From assembly GCA_030263715.1 (NCBI GenBank), contig SZPM01000004.1, positions 124,001-188,000 on the forward strand: a stretch of DNA of 64,000 bases. Reading direction: 5' to 3'. This document shows, one piece after another, positions 49,699 through 58,066 of the stretch. The DNA comes from ATM1 sp003577165 (GTDB lineage: Bacteria > Armatimonadota > Fimbriimonadia > Fimbriimonadales > ATM1). A program made the position numbers and the translations under genes. Each line of letters begins with the position of its first letter. Positions within the stretch are counted from its first letter, which is position 1. The notes under the pieces are model-generated. The model did not search any database. It was not told the origin of the DNA and saw only the letters and a program-made list of their open reading frames with translations.

Positions 49699-51630
49699 CT
49701 ACCTCTGCCGCGAGTTCTGCAGTTTCTCCAGTTCGTCGAGTTCTGTTCCGACAGTCTCCCACGCTTCGAACGCCTGACCGAGCGATGTGACGAGGTCCTT
49801 GTGCCGAAGTGTCAGTTCGAAGAGCGAAGCGTCATCAGGGGGGGTGGCCAACTGAGCCTCGAGGTGTGCGATTTCCGCTTCGAGCGCATGGACTCGCGAC
49901 TCCGCGCGCTCCAATTCCGTTCGCTTCCTTACGATGGACTTGCTCAGTTCGTGGGCGCTCATCGGCTCTCTCCAGGCGAACTGCACCGGTCTCCCGCCGG
50001 ACGACTTCGTGCTTCTCTTCTTGGCATTGACGACCTGTTCTTGGTTGCCACCGTCTGCGATGGGCCGCGAATACCCCTCCAATTTCTTGAGGATGCCGAA
50101 TGCACCGAATTCGAGAGTCCGGTTCGTGACTTCGCGCAGCAGCCAGCGATCGTGGGATGCCACGACGAGCGTGCCCTTGAACTCCGCGAGCACGTTGATT
50201 AGCGCTTGGCGCGAGTCGAAGTCGAGGTGGTTCGTGGGCTCGTCGAGGATCAGCAGATTCGGATTCATCGCCGTGAGGCAAGCGAGCGCGAGCTTATTGC
50301 GCTCTCCACCGCTCATGCTGCCAATGGTCTGAAACGCTTGGTCGCCTGTGATCAAGAGTCGTCCGAGCAGGTTTCTCGCGGGCTGAATCTCCATACCCAA
50401 GTCACCGCAAAGAACGTCCATCGGCGTGTCGGTGAGTTCGAACAGATCGAGGTCCTGTGAAAAGTAGCCCACCTGAACTTTCGACCCGAGCCGCGCGAGC
50501 CCATTCGTCGGCGCCAACTCCTGAACCAACGCGCGCAGCAGAGTGGACTTCCCGCACCCGTTCGGGCCGACGACTCCCCACCGCTCGCCGCGCATCACGA
50601 TCCAGTCGAGATCGTGAAACACGACCTGGCTGTCGAACGATACGCTCAACTTCTCGCACCGGATCACAATGTCGCCGGAGCGAGTGGGGCTTCCAAACCC
50701 GACGCTCATCGAACGCTGATCCGTCGGCACGTTCATTCGATTCGCGTTGAGGCGATTCAGCAGCCGTAGCCTGCCCTTGGCCTGGGCTGTCCTCTCGCTG
50801 TTCATGAACCTGCGAACGAATTCGTCGAGTTTCGCTGCTTTGGCCGCTTCCGTTCGCGCGATGCGCGCCGCGCGCTGGCGATCCTCTTCCCGCAGCCGCA
50901 AGAAGTGATCAAAGGGTCCGGGCCATTCTCGCGTCTTGCCGTTCTCAAGTTCGACAATTCTGTCCGCCGTGTTCTGGAGGAAGTCGCGATCATGCGAGAC
51001 AATCACCGCTGCAATCCTATGTTGAACGAGCCAATTCTCCAACCACTCAACTGCTTCGATGTCGAGGTGGTTCGTGGGTTCGTCGAGAATCAGCAGGTCC
51101 GGCTGTTCCAGCAACAGTGTGCCGAGAAGGAGGCGAGTGCGTTGGCCGCCGCTCAGTTGCGCAATCGGCCTCCCCATGTCATCGTGCGTGAACCCCAGCC
51201 GCGACAGCACGGAGTCGATCTCTCGTTCTGCATCGTATGCACCAGTCTCCAGCAGCCTTTCGTGAAGGTTTGCGTATTCCTCGAGATCGACGCTTTCGCC
51301 TGCGCTCATTTGGGCCTCGAGTTCCGACAGGCGTGCCTTCGTCTGCATCTGCTCGCTGCGCGCCATCGAAGCGGCCGCGCGAACCGTGAGATGAAGAGGG
51401 CTCTCCTCGACGTTCTGGCGAAGGACTCCGATCCTGCATCCGCGGTGGCGGATCACCGTCCCCTTGTCTGGCTCGATCTCGCCAAGGAGAATTCGAAGGA
51501 GAGAGGTCTTCCCACAGCCGTTCCTTCCCACAAGCGCGACGCGCTCCCCGTAACCGACGCGCAAAGACGCGTTCGTCAGAACTACTTTAGCCCCGTACGA
51601 CTTCTGAATCTGTGCCGCCTCCAAAAGCAC
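49699..51630 (-). CDS. ABC-F family ATPase
   Basis: A 643-residue soluble protein with two ABC ATPase domains and no membrane part. NBD1: Walker A GRNGCGKTSLL, signature LSGGQRTRLLL, Walker B LLILDEPTNHLD. NBD2: GPNGCGKSTLL, MSGGERNKLAL, LLILDEPTNHLD. A charged linker between them (about 235-310, RTEAAKAAKLDEFVRRFMNSERTAQAKG) is the P-site tRNA interaction motif region, and a C-terminal coiled coil ends the protein, as in Uup. ABC-F proteins act on stalled or initiating ribosomes. The GTG start has TAGAAT 6 bases upstream. Confidence 0.92.
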   Translation of the reverse strand: MLLEAAQIQKSYGAKVVLTNASLRVGYGERVALVGRNGCGKTSLLRILLGEIEPDKGTVIRHRGCRIGVLRQNVEESPLHLTVRAAASMARSEQMQTKARLSELEAQMSAGESVDLEEYANLHERLLETGAYDAEREIDSVLSRLGFTHDDMGRPIAQLSGGQRTRLLLGTLLLEQPDLLILDEPTNHLDIEAVEWLENWLVQHRIAAVIVSHDRDFLQNTADRIVELENGKTREWPGPFDHFLRLREEDRQRAARIARTEAAKAAKLDEFVRRFMNSERTAQAKGRLRLLNRLNANRMNVPTDQRSMSVGFGSPTRSGDIVIRCEKLSVSFDSQVVFHDLDWIVMRGERWGVVGPNGCGKSTLLRALVQELAPTNGLARLGSKVQVGYFSQDLDLFELTDTPMDVLCGDLGMEIQPARNLLGRLLITGDQAFQTIGSMSGGERNKLALACLTAMNPNLLILDEPTNHLDFDSRQALINVLAEFKGTLVVASHDRWLLREVTNRTLEFGAFGILKKLEGYSRPIADGGNQEQVVNAKKRSTKSSGGRPVQFAWREPMSAHELSKSIVRKRTELERAESRVHALEAEIAHLEAQLATPPDDASLFELTLRHKDLVTSLGQAFEAWETVGTELDELEKLQNSRQR

Positions 51631-51636
51631 CGGGCG

Positions 51637-51642
51637 ATTCTA
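51637..51642 (-). promoter_or_regulatory. Predicted -10 element, leaderless ABC-F gene
   Basis: TAGAAT on the minus strand, 6 bases, then GTG 51630. With a 17-base spacer its -35 position falls on the -10 hexamer of the divergent peptidase gene. Confidence 0.5.
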
Positions 51643-51658
51643 CTCGGCGGCCAGAGGA

Positions 51659-51664
51659 CATAAT
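51659..51664 (+). promoter_or_regulatory. Predicted -10 element, leaderless M1-like peptidase gene
   Basis: CATAAT, 6 bases, then ATG 51671. Its -35 position overlaps the -10 hexamer of the ABC-F gene, so the two promoters are interlocked. Confidence 0.5.
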
Positions 51665-51670
51665 CTCGCG

Positions 51671-53860
51671 ATGCTCTTCTCGCTTCTGCCCGCGATGCTT
51701 CTCGCGGCCCCACAAATCGACATCGCGGCGATTGACAAACTCGTGCGGGCGCGCGACGCGAGCGGACTCTCAACCTACTGTGTCGGAACCTCGGCAGCGG
51801 AGTTCTTCTTCTTGAGTCGTAGCGGCGCGTACGGCGTTGGAGAGCGGGGCTGGAAGGCGGAACTGCTCCGGCTTCCGCGCACCGGCAAGGAATACGTAGT
51901 CATCACGACCGACCTGACGAGCCAGGACTATGGCGATCAGGTCTTCCCGATCGAAGACGGCAAAATCGGGCACCGAGTACCAGAATCGTTGACGCAGGGC
52001 CATCGGATTCGACACCACGAATTCGACATTGCATTCGACTTGTCGAAGTTGGAGGCACGAATTGTCGACAAGGTCACGCTCGAGTCGTCGCCGAATTCCG
52101 ACGACGTGTGCTGGATGAGAATGTCTCCATGCTACAAAGTGACCGCAGCGCGAAGAGAGGATGGCAAGGACATCAACTTCAGCCAGGCTGGAGGTGTGGT
52201 TGCACTCGATCTCGGAAAGGAACGACCGAAGCAAGTCATCCTGGAGTACGTTGGCAACGCGAAGATGCCCATGTACGCGGGGAGCATCTCGAAGGACGAG
52301 GCTCAACTCACCAACGACTACTGGTATCCGATGATTGGGAGACTCCCTGCCACGTATGTTGCGGCCATCGCCGTCCCATCTGGTTGGCACGCGATCGCTC
52401 AAGGCGAACTCGTTTCGAAGACGGAGGGGGGGGGCGGCGTTCGATACGTCTATCGGATGGACATGCCCGCCGTGTACTTCAGCCTCTCGGCTGGGCCATA
52501 CAGGGTCGTGAAGGCAGAGATCGACGGCCGCGAGTTTTGGGTTGCGAGTTCGACGATGAGCCAGACCGCGATGGAGATTCAGTCACAACTGTACGCGGAC
52601 ATCTTCAAGTTCTATGACCGCCTGAGGCCGTATCCGTGGAAGTCATTTGGCGCGTTAGTCACGCCGCGCTACGGAGGCGGGGCGCTCGAGGCGTATTCGT
52701 TCGCGACGTATGGAGGTGGACTCCCTGGCGTGGACGCGCACGAACCTGCCCACACTTGGTTCGGTGGCATGCTGCCCAACACCTACCTTCGTTCGTTTTG
52801 GAACGAGAGTTTTGCTGTCTATTGCAGCGGCCTGTTCGAGCGGGAGGGGGCGCCTGGAGTCCGCGAAGACCGACGCCTCGCATTCGTCAGTGACGCAACG
52901 CCTTCCGCTGCGTACTCGGGCGGGCGCGTTGCATCTTCCGGTGTGGATGCGGGGCCCGTTGCGTCCGCACTCGGTTACGGCAAGGGGGCAGACGTCTTGC
53001 AGATGCTCGAAGCCGAGATTGGCACCGAGGGGATGCTGAATTCGATGAGAGAATGGCTTCGATCCCACAAGACCGGCGAACCTGCCGAATGGGAAGACTT
53101 CGAGGTGGCCGTCGCGCGCGCGACAAAGCGAGACCTGGGTTGGTTCTTCGATCAGTGGCTCAGGAGGCCGGGTTGGGCGAGGTTCAAGATTGAGAAGGTC
53201 CGACTGTTGGATGGCGAAATACGCGGCGAAACGGTGTTCACAGGCGACGATTACAGGCTCACTCTCGACGTTCTTTTGCGCACAGAGTCCGGCGAGATGT
53301 TGCACATGCGCGCGGACATCACACAGCGAAAAGTCGAGACCGGTCGTTACGAGTTTTCGATTCCAGTGGAAGGCAAGGTTGTCCGGATCTCTTTCGACCC
53401 GCACAGACGGATGCTCCGTGAATACACTGACGATCCCCCGTCAAGTCTGCGTTCAGAGTTGAGGTCTCTCCGCAGATTTACCGACCCAAAGACGTCGGAC
53501 TGGCTGCAGGGCGTGGGCGGGCGCGCTCTCGACAAACTGCCCGAGAATCTTGACGGCTGCCTAATCGTGGCCTCTCCGGAATCACTTTCGGTCATGCGAG
53601 ATTTCTGCGGCCAGATCGGATTTCGGCTCACGGGAGACCTTTTGGAATACCACGGAGTCACCATCAACCTGAACGAAGGCGGCGCGCTCGCTCTCGTTGA
53701 CTTGCCGAATGGAGGCCAGTGCGCAATCGGGCTGGGCAAAACTCTCCTCAGGCCGGATACCGGGAAAGCACGAGTCGCGGTTTTCGACAAATACGGGCGG
53801 TTTTTGGCAGGAGAGACCGAACCCGACTGGGATGGACCCCTGGTGTTCGACCTAAATTAG
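51671..53860 (+). CDS. M1-family-like metallopeptidase, exported
   Basis: A 729-residue protein with signal peptide MLFSLLPAMLLAAPQ. The zinc motif is H357-E-P-A-H361-TWFGG, with a candidate third ligand Glu379 in WNESFA. The gap between H361 and E379 is 17 residues where M1 enzymes have 18. GGALEAYSFAT takes the place of the GAMEN exopeptidase motif. The N-terminal part is the M1 beta-sandwich, and a helical/beta tail of about 300 residues follows. Aminopeptidase activity is likely but not certain given the altered spacing. Confidence 0.82.
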   Translation: MLFSLLPAMLLAAPQIDIAAIDKLVRARDASGLSTYCVGTSAAEFFFLSRSGAYGVGERGWKAELLRLPRTGKEYVVITTDLTSQDYGDQVFPIEDGKIGHRVPESLTQGHRIRHHEFDIAFDLSKLEARIVDKVTLESSPNSDDVCWMRMSPCYKVTAARREDGKDINFSQAGGVVALDLGKERPKQVILEYVGNAKMPMYAGSISKDEAQLTNDYWYPMIGRLPATYVAAIAVPSGWHAIAQGELVSKTEGGGGVRYVYRMDMPAVYFSLSAGPYRVVKAEIDGREFWVASSTMSQTAMEIQSQLYADIFKFYDRLRPYPWKSFGALVTPRYGGGALEAYSFATYGGGLPGVDAHEPAHTWFGGMLPNTYLRSFWNESFAVYCSGLFEREGAPGVREDRRLAFVSDATPSAAYSGGRVASSGVDAGPVASALGYGKGADVLQMLEAEIGTEGMLNSMREWLRSHKTGEPAEWEDFEVAVARATKRDLGWFFDQWLRRPGWARFKIEKVRLLDGEIRGETVFTGDDYRLTLDVLLRTESGEMLHMRADITQRKVETGRYEFSIPVEGKVVRISFDPHRRMLREYTDDPPSSLRSELRSLRRFTDPKTSDWLQGVGGRALDKLPENLDGCLIVASPESLSVMRDFCGQIGFRLTGDLLEYHGVTINLNEGGALALVDLPNGGQCAIGLGKTLLRPDTGKARVAVFDKYGRFLAGETEPDWDGPLVFDLN

Positions 53861-53918
53861 CGGGTCTTTCAGCTTCGGCGTGCCCGGGACTGTGCGAATC
53901 GGCCCGCTGCGCCGAAGC

Positions 53919-53924
53919 TATACT
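53919..53924 (+). promoter_or_regulatory. Predicted -10 element, leaderless DUF1385 gene
   Basis: TATACT followed by 9 bases and ATG 53934. The gap TACTGCTCC is pyrimidine-rich and holds no ribosome-binding site. Confidence 0.5.
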
Positions 53925-53933
53925 TACTGCTCC

Positions 53934-55049
53934 ATGCCGAAAGGCGAATATCTCCAGTACGGCGGCCAAGCCATCCTTGAGGGCGTGATGATGCGCTCCC
54001 CTCGACATTACAGCGTCGCGTGTCGTGCACCCAACGGACAGATCGTGTTGCACAGCGAGCCTATCGAGAAGACTTGGATCGGTCGGCAAAGGTGGCTCAG
54101 GGCGCCGTTCCTTCGCGGAACGTTCGCTCTGCTCGACTCGATGGCTCTTGGAATTCGAGCGATGCGGTTCTCTGGCGACGTTCAGCTCGCGCCGGAGTTT
54201 CAAAAGCGCGAAGACGTTCAGCCCGCTGCGGACGGAAGTTCGCTGATTGTCGAAGCGCCCAGCGATGAGTCGGGCCATCTGGTAACAAAGTCCCCCGAGG
54301 GATCCGAAGTGGTCCGGCCCCGCGCCTCCGGTTCCATCAACTCCGTCGGCACGGCGAGCATCGTTGGAGCGATGATCGTCGGCCTCGCGCTTGGAGTGTT
54401 TCTCTTCGTCATCAGCCCCAACTTCATCACGGAATATCTGGACGGCATCGGCCTGAAGGACCCGACGATGAAGAACTTCGTCGCGGGAGTGCTGAAGATC
54501 CTATTCTTCCTCGCCTACATCGGCATCATTGGCCTGTACGCTCCGATTCGCGCCCTATTCCAATATCACGGCGCGGAACACAAAGCGATTAACACCATGG
54601 AGGATGACGCAGAACTCACGCTTGAAAGCTGCAAGCAGCGCACAAGGCTTCACCCGCGATGCGGAACCAGTTTCGCCATTATCGTCCTACTCCTCTCGCT
54701 GCTCGCGTTCACGTTTGTGCCTCGATATCCCTTGGCAGACGCCTTCCCACCGAACAGCGGTTTTGTGGCGAATATCGTCAACACGCTTACGCGCGTCGGT
54801 ATCGAGATCCTGCTTCTGCCCGTCATCGCAGGCATCAGTTACGAGGCCCTCAAGATCGCAGGGAAGTTTCGAAACCAGGTTTGGATGAAAGGGGCGTTTT
54901 GGCCCGGCCTGATGACGCAGTACCTCACGACTCGCGAGCCGGACGACACCCACATCGAAGTCGCGTTGACCGCACTTCGCGCGGTGCTCGAGCAGGAGTC
55001 CGGGGCGAACGCAGAAAAGTCCAATCTGCCCGAGGCGGTCTCGGCTTAG
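53934..55049 (+). CDS. DUF1385 (YqhQ-like) membrane protein
   Basis: A 371-residue protein whose family signatures are the N-terminal YGGQAILEGVMMRSPRHYSVA and the central FQYHGAEHKAIN with RLHPRCGTSFAIIV. Four or five hydrophobic segments lie between about 145 and 320. The His/Glu/Cys set could bind a metal. The function of the family is not established. Start at ATG 53934, since the upstream extension to 53880 is not conserved with the family start. It is followed one base later by the DedA gene, so the two are probably cotranscribed. Confidence 0.88.
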   Translation: MPKGEYLQYGGQAILEGVMMRSPRHYSVACRAPNGQIVLHSEPIEKTWIGRQRWLRAPFLRGTFALLDSMALGIRAMRFSGDVQLAPEFQKREDVQPAADGSSLIVEAPSDESGHLVTKSPEGSEVVRPRASGSINSVGTASIVGAMIVGLALGVFLFVISPNFITEYLDGIGLKDPTMKNFVAGVLKILFFLAYIGIIGLYAPIRALFQYHGAEHKAINTMEDDAELTLESCKQRTRLHPRCGTSFAIIVLLLSLLAFTFVPRYPLADAFPPNSGFVANIVNTLTRVGIEILLLPVIAGISYEALKIAGKFRNQVWMKGAFWPGLMTQYLTTREPDDTHIEVALTALRAVLEQESGANAEKSNLPEAVSA

Positions 55050-55050
55050 G

Positions 55051-55674
55051 ATGTTCGAGAGCGTCCTCGCATTTCTGGAGCGGATTATCAATCCGATCAT
55101 GGAAAGCGGCGGCTATGCCGCCGTCGTCGGTCTGATGGCCCTTGAGAGCGCCTGCCTGCCCGTGCCCAGCGAGTTGGTGATGCCGTTCGCCGGAATGCTC
55201 TCGCAAAAGGGGCTGATGAACTTCCATCTCGCCAGCATCGCAGGAGCCCTCGGCTGCGCCGTGGGCAGCGCGGGAGCCTACTGGGTCGGCGCATCCGGCG
55301 GCCGCGCTCTCCTGGTCAAGTACGGGAAGTACGTGCTGATCCGGGAGAAGGAGCTGGCACATGCCGACGAGTGGTTCGCCAAGTACGGCCAGTGGGCGGC
55401 GTTCCTCGCGAGGTTCTTGCCCATCATCCGGACGTTCATCTCCCTGCCCGCTGGCATCCACAGGGTGAGGTTCTGGCCGTTCCTCGGTCTCAGCTTTGCC
55501 GGCTCACTACCCTGGTGCTACGGTCTCGCCGCCGTCGGAATGTACTTCCAGGAGTACCGGCCCCAGATCCGGGAGTACTTCCACATCGTGGACTACGCCA
55601 TCGTGGGCTCGGCCGTCGTCGCCGTCGCCTGGTGGATCTGGCGGAAGAGAAGGGCCCGAACCCAGCCCGCCTAA
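55051..55674 (+). CDS. DedA family membrane protein
   Basis: A 207-residue protein with the DedA/SNARE-associated motif ESACLPVPSELVMPFAGML and, after GCAVGSAGAYWVGASGGR, the conserved FLARFLPIIRTFISLPAGIHRVRFWPF with its essential Arg. Five or six hydrophobic segments are present. Several DedA proteins recycle the undecaprenyl-phosphate carrier or other lipids across the membrane, and this member is not assigned further. It directly follows the DUF1385 gene. Confidence 0.92.
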   Translation: MFESVLAFLERIINPIMESGGYAAVVGLMALESACLPVPSELVMPFAGMLSQKGLMNFHLASIAGALGCAVGSAGAYWVGASGGRALLVKYGKYVLIREKELAHADEWFAKYGQWAAFLARFLPIIRTFISLPAGIHRVRFWPFLGLSFAGSLPWCYGLAAVGMYFQEYRPQIREYFHIVDYAIVGSAVVAVAWWIWRKRRARTQPA

Positions 55675-55702
55675 CCCGATGGGGACGGGGCGCCGAGGCG
55701 CC

Positions 55703-55708
55703 GATAAT
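55703..55708 (+). promoter_or_regulatory. Predicted -10 element, leaderless HDOD gene
   Basis: GATAAT, 8 bases, then GTG 55717. Confidence 0.45.
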
Positions 55709-55716
55709 CCGACTGG

Positions 55717-56571
55717 GTGGAAATCGCCAGTCTGGCCATCAAGATTGCCCGGAGCGAAAACCTGCCGGTAGTCCCACAGGTAGTCGGCGTAGTGCTGCGC
55801 ATGACCCAGAGCGATGATGCCAGCCTGCTCGAACTCGGTCAGGCCCTCGAAAAGGAAGTCGCCATATCGAGCAAAGTTCTGAAGGCGGCCAACTCTGCTT
55901 ACTACGGGATGAAGGAGCCAGTCCACTCCATCACCTCGGCCCTTCAGATCCTCGGCCTTCGCACTGTCTGCTCGCTGGTCCTGTCCGTTGCCTATCAGCA
56001 GGCGGTCTCGGCTGGCCAGAGCACGAAACTGTTCGACCGGGTCGAGTTCTGGCGGCACAGCCTGGCCTCAGCCGTCGCCGCTAGGCTGCTCGCGAGGCTT
56101 GAGACCACGGTCGATCCTGAGGAGATGTATGCCGCGGCCCTGTTCCACGACGTGGGCATGCTGGCCCTTGACCGCTATGCTCCTGGCGACTTCGACAAGG
56201 CACTTGCTCTGTCGAAGCGAACGAAGGTTTCCCTGGGCTCCTGCCTGTGCCACGTCCTCGGCTTCGACACCTCGGACGTCGGCGGGGTTCTCGCCGAACG
56301 CTGGATGTTCGGCGACCTCATTCGCGATTCGATCCAGTTCCACTCCCACCCCCTCGACGCTGTCTCTCACCAGAAGGAGACGTGCATGGTGGCCGTGGCC
56401 CACGCGATCGCGGTGCGGAGCGGCTGTCCGAACCAGTCTCCGGAAGATCCGGCGGAGATTCAGCCGGAAGTGCTCGAGCTGGCGGGCGTCCGCGAGGACG
56501 CGATCGAAGTCCTCACAAACGCGACCGCCTCCGAAGTCGCGCGCGCTCAGGATGCGTTCAAAATCCGCTGA
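55717..56571 (+). CDS. HDOD-domain signalling protein
   Basis: A 284-residue soluble protein with an HDOD domain across about 12-210: NLPVVPQVVGVVLRMTQSDDASLLELGQALEKEVAISSKVLKAANSAYYG at the start, and ALFHDVGMLALDRYAP near 145. HDOD domains resemble HD phosphohydrolases but usually lack activity, and they act in signalling together with c-di-GMP or kinase systems. No partner domain is fused. GTG start. The stop TGA is directly followed by the GTG of the acylphosphatase gene. Confidence 0.9.
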   Translation: MEIASLAIKIARSENLPVVPQVVGVVLRMTQSDDASLLELGQALEKEVAISSKVLKAANSAYYGMKEPVHSITSALQILGLRTVCSLVLSVAYQQAVSAGQSTKLFDRVEFWRHSLASAVAARLLARLETTVDPEEMYAAALFHDVGMLALDRYAPGDFDKALALSKRTKVSLGSCLCHVLGFDTSDVGGVLAERWMFGDLIRDSIQFHSHPLDAVSHQKETCMVAVAHAIAVRSGCPNQSPEDPAEIQPEVLELAGVREDAIEVLTNATASEVARAQDAFKIR

Positions 56572-56865
56572 GTGCACTGGCGCCGCTTCCGAATCGATGG
56601 GCGCGTACAGGGTGTCGGTTTTCGCGCCTTCGTCCTTCGTCAGGCCCTTCGGCTCGGACTCGTCGGCGAAGTGTGGAACGGCCAGGACGGTTCGGTCGGC
56701 TGTATGGCAGGGCACGAGGCATCGTCGTCTCTGGACGAGTTCGAGCAGCGGCTTTGGACCGGCCCGGGCCACGTTACGGGGGTCCGCAGCGAGCCCGCGC
56801 AGCAACTCCCCGGCGCGGATTCATTCTTCATCGTCCCCTCTCCCACCGTGGAGTGGGATTCGTGA
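56572..56865 (+). CDS. Acylphosphatase
   Basis: A 97-residue protein that hydrolyses acyl phosphates. It has the signature RFRIDGRVQGVGFRAFVLRQA, with the phosphate-binding Arg in VGFRAF, and GLVGEVWNGQDGSVGCMAG with the catalytic Asn. GTG start with no gap to the preceding HDOD gene, so it depends on that gene's promoter or on coupling. Confidence in the family is high, though the role in this cell is unknown. Confidence 0.9.
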   Translation: MHWRRFRIDGRVQGVGFRAFVLRQALRLGLVGEVWNGQDGSVGCMAGHEASSSLDEFEQRLWTGPGHVTGVRSEPAQQLPGADSFFIVPSPTVEWDS

Positions 56866-56942
56866 TCGAATGTGGTGGTGTATAGTCTTGTCGTCTCGCA
56901 CAAACTGCCTTTCTTTGCGCCCGAGGAGGGCCACGCCTTAGC

Positions 56943-58058
56943 ATGATTCTTTCCTTCAACGACGAAGAGAAACAGTTCCTTGCCGAAGTCCGGCGATTCG
57001 TAGACGACGAAGTCTTTCCATGCACGCGAGCATGGGAAGAGGACACTTTTCCTGCAGACATCTGGAAGCGGTGCGCCGCGCTGGGCATCACTTCTTGCAT
57101 TCTCTCGCGCGAGTTCGGCGGCCGCGGATACTCGTGTGCCACCTACGCCGAGATGTGTCGCATCATCGCCCACGGCGATCCGGCCCTTTCGATGAATGTG
57201 GCCGCGATCAACGCGTTGTGCGTTGCGCACTTCGAGCACTTTGCGAACGACGAACAGAGAGCCAAGTACCTGCCCGGAATTCTCTCAGGCGACATTCCAC
57301 TTGCCTGGGGACTGACCGAACCGGAGGCGGGCTCCGACGCTCGGCGAGTCCAAACACGCGCCACGCCGGTAGACGACAAGCCCGGCTACTTCCACCTCAA
57401 CGGCGAGAAGATGTTCATCACGAACGGAGGCTTCGCGAAGTTATTCATCATCATCGCGCGCCTCAGCGACACGGATCTCAGCGCCTTCCTCATGGAGAAG
57501 GACCAGCCTGGCTTCGTGGACATGGGTCGCATCCCGACCGTCGGAGTGAAGGCTTCGTACACACAGCGTTTTCGAATGGAGAACGCTCTCGGATGGCACA
57601 CGCCAGGCACGTTCGAGGAAGTCATCGGACTCCTCTATCGGGGTCGTGTGGGAATTGCAGGAATGGCCGTCGGCATCGCTGAGAAGGCGCTGGAGCTGGG
57701 GATCGAATACAGTAAGCAGAGGGAACAGTTCGGTCGTCAACTGGCGCAGATGCAGTCCGTCCAGAACATGATTGCCGAGAGTGCGACGGAAGTGGAAGCG
57801 GCCCGCCTTCTTGTGCATCACGCCGCATGGCTTCATGATCAGGAGCGGCCGATCGTCAAAGAGGCGTCGTACGCGAAACTGTTCGCCAGCGAGACGGCTC
57901 GCGAGGTCACGAATCGAATGCTGCAAATCCACGGAGGCCGCGGCATGACGACGGAGCACCTCATCGAGAAACTGTGGCGTGACGCGAAGTTGACCGAAAT
58001 CGGCGAAGGGGCTTCTGAGATTCAGAAACTCGTCATCGCTAAGCAACTCCTCAAGTAA
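56943..58058 (+). CDS. Acyl-CoA dehydrogenase
   Basis: A 371-residue FAD enzyme of fatty or branched-chain acid oxidation. Motifs: LAWGLTEPEAGSDARRVQT (FAD and substrate), GEKMFITNGGFAKLFI, YSKQREQFGRQLAQMQSVQNMIA and the C-terminal IHGGRGMTTEHLIEKLWRDAKLTEIGEGASEIQ, whose Glu in GEG is the usual catalytic base. Electrons go to ETF and then plausibly to the EMO-type Fe-S protein at 22-24 kb. A TATAGT lies about 60 bases upstream. It ends 8 bp from the convergent cytochrome gene. Confidence 0.93.
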   Translation: MILSFNDEEKQFLAEVRRFVDDEVFPCTRAWEEDTFPADIWKRCAALGITSCILSREFGGRGYSCATYAEMCRIIAHGDPALSMNVAAINALCVAHFEHFANDEQRAKYLPGILSGDIPLAWGLTEPEAGSDARRVQTRATPVDDKPGYFHLNGEKMFITNGGFAKLFIIIARLSDTDLSAFLMEKDQPGFVDMGRIPTVGVKASYTQRFRMENALGWHTPGTFEEVIGLLYRGRVGIAGMAVGIAEKALELGIEYSKQREQFGRQLAQMQSVQNMIAESATEVEAARLLVHHAAWLHDQERPIVKEASYAKLFASETAREVTNRMLQIHGGRGMTTEHLIEKLWRDAKLTEIGEGASEIQKLVIAKQLLK

Positions 58059-58066
58059 TCGAGGAT

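Noticed and set aside
49699..51630. ABC-F gene as an antibiotic resistance determinant
   Set aside because: The two-domain sequence with a C-terminal coiled coil looks like a Uup-type housekeeping factor, and nothing points to a resistance-specific linker.
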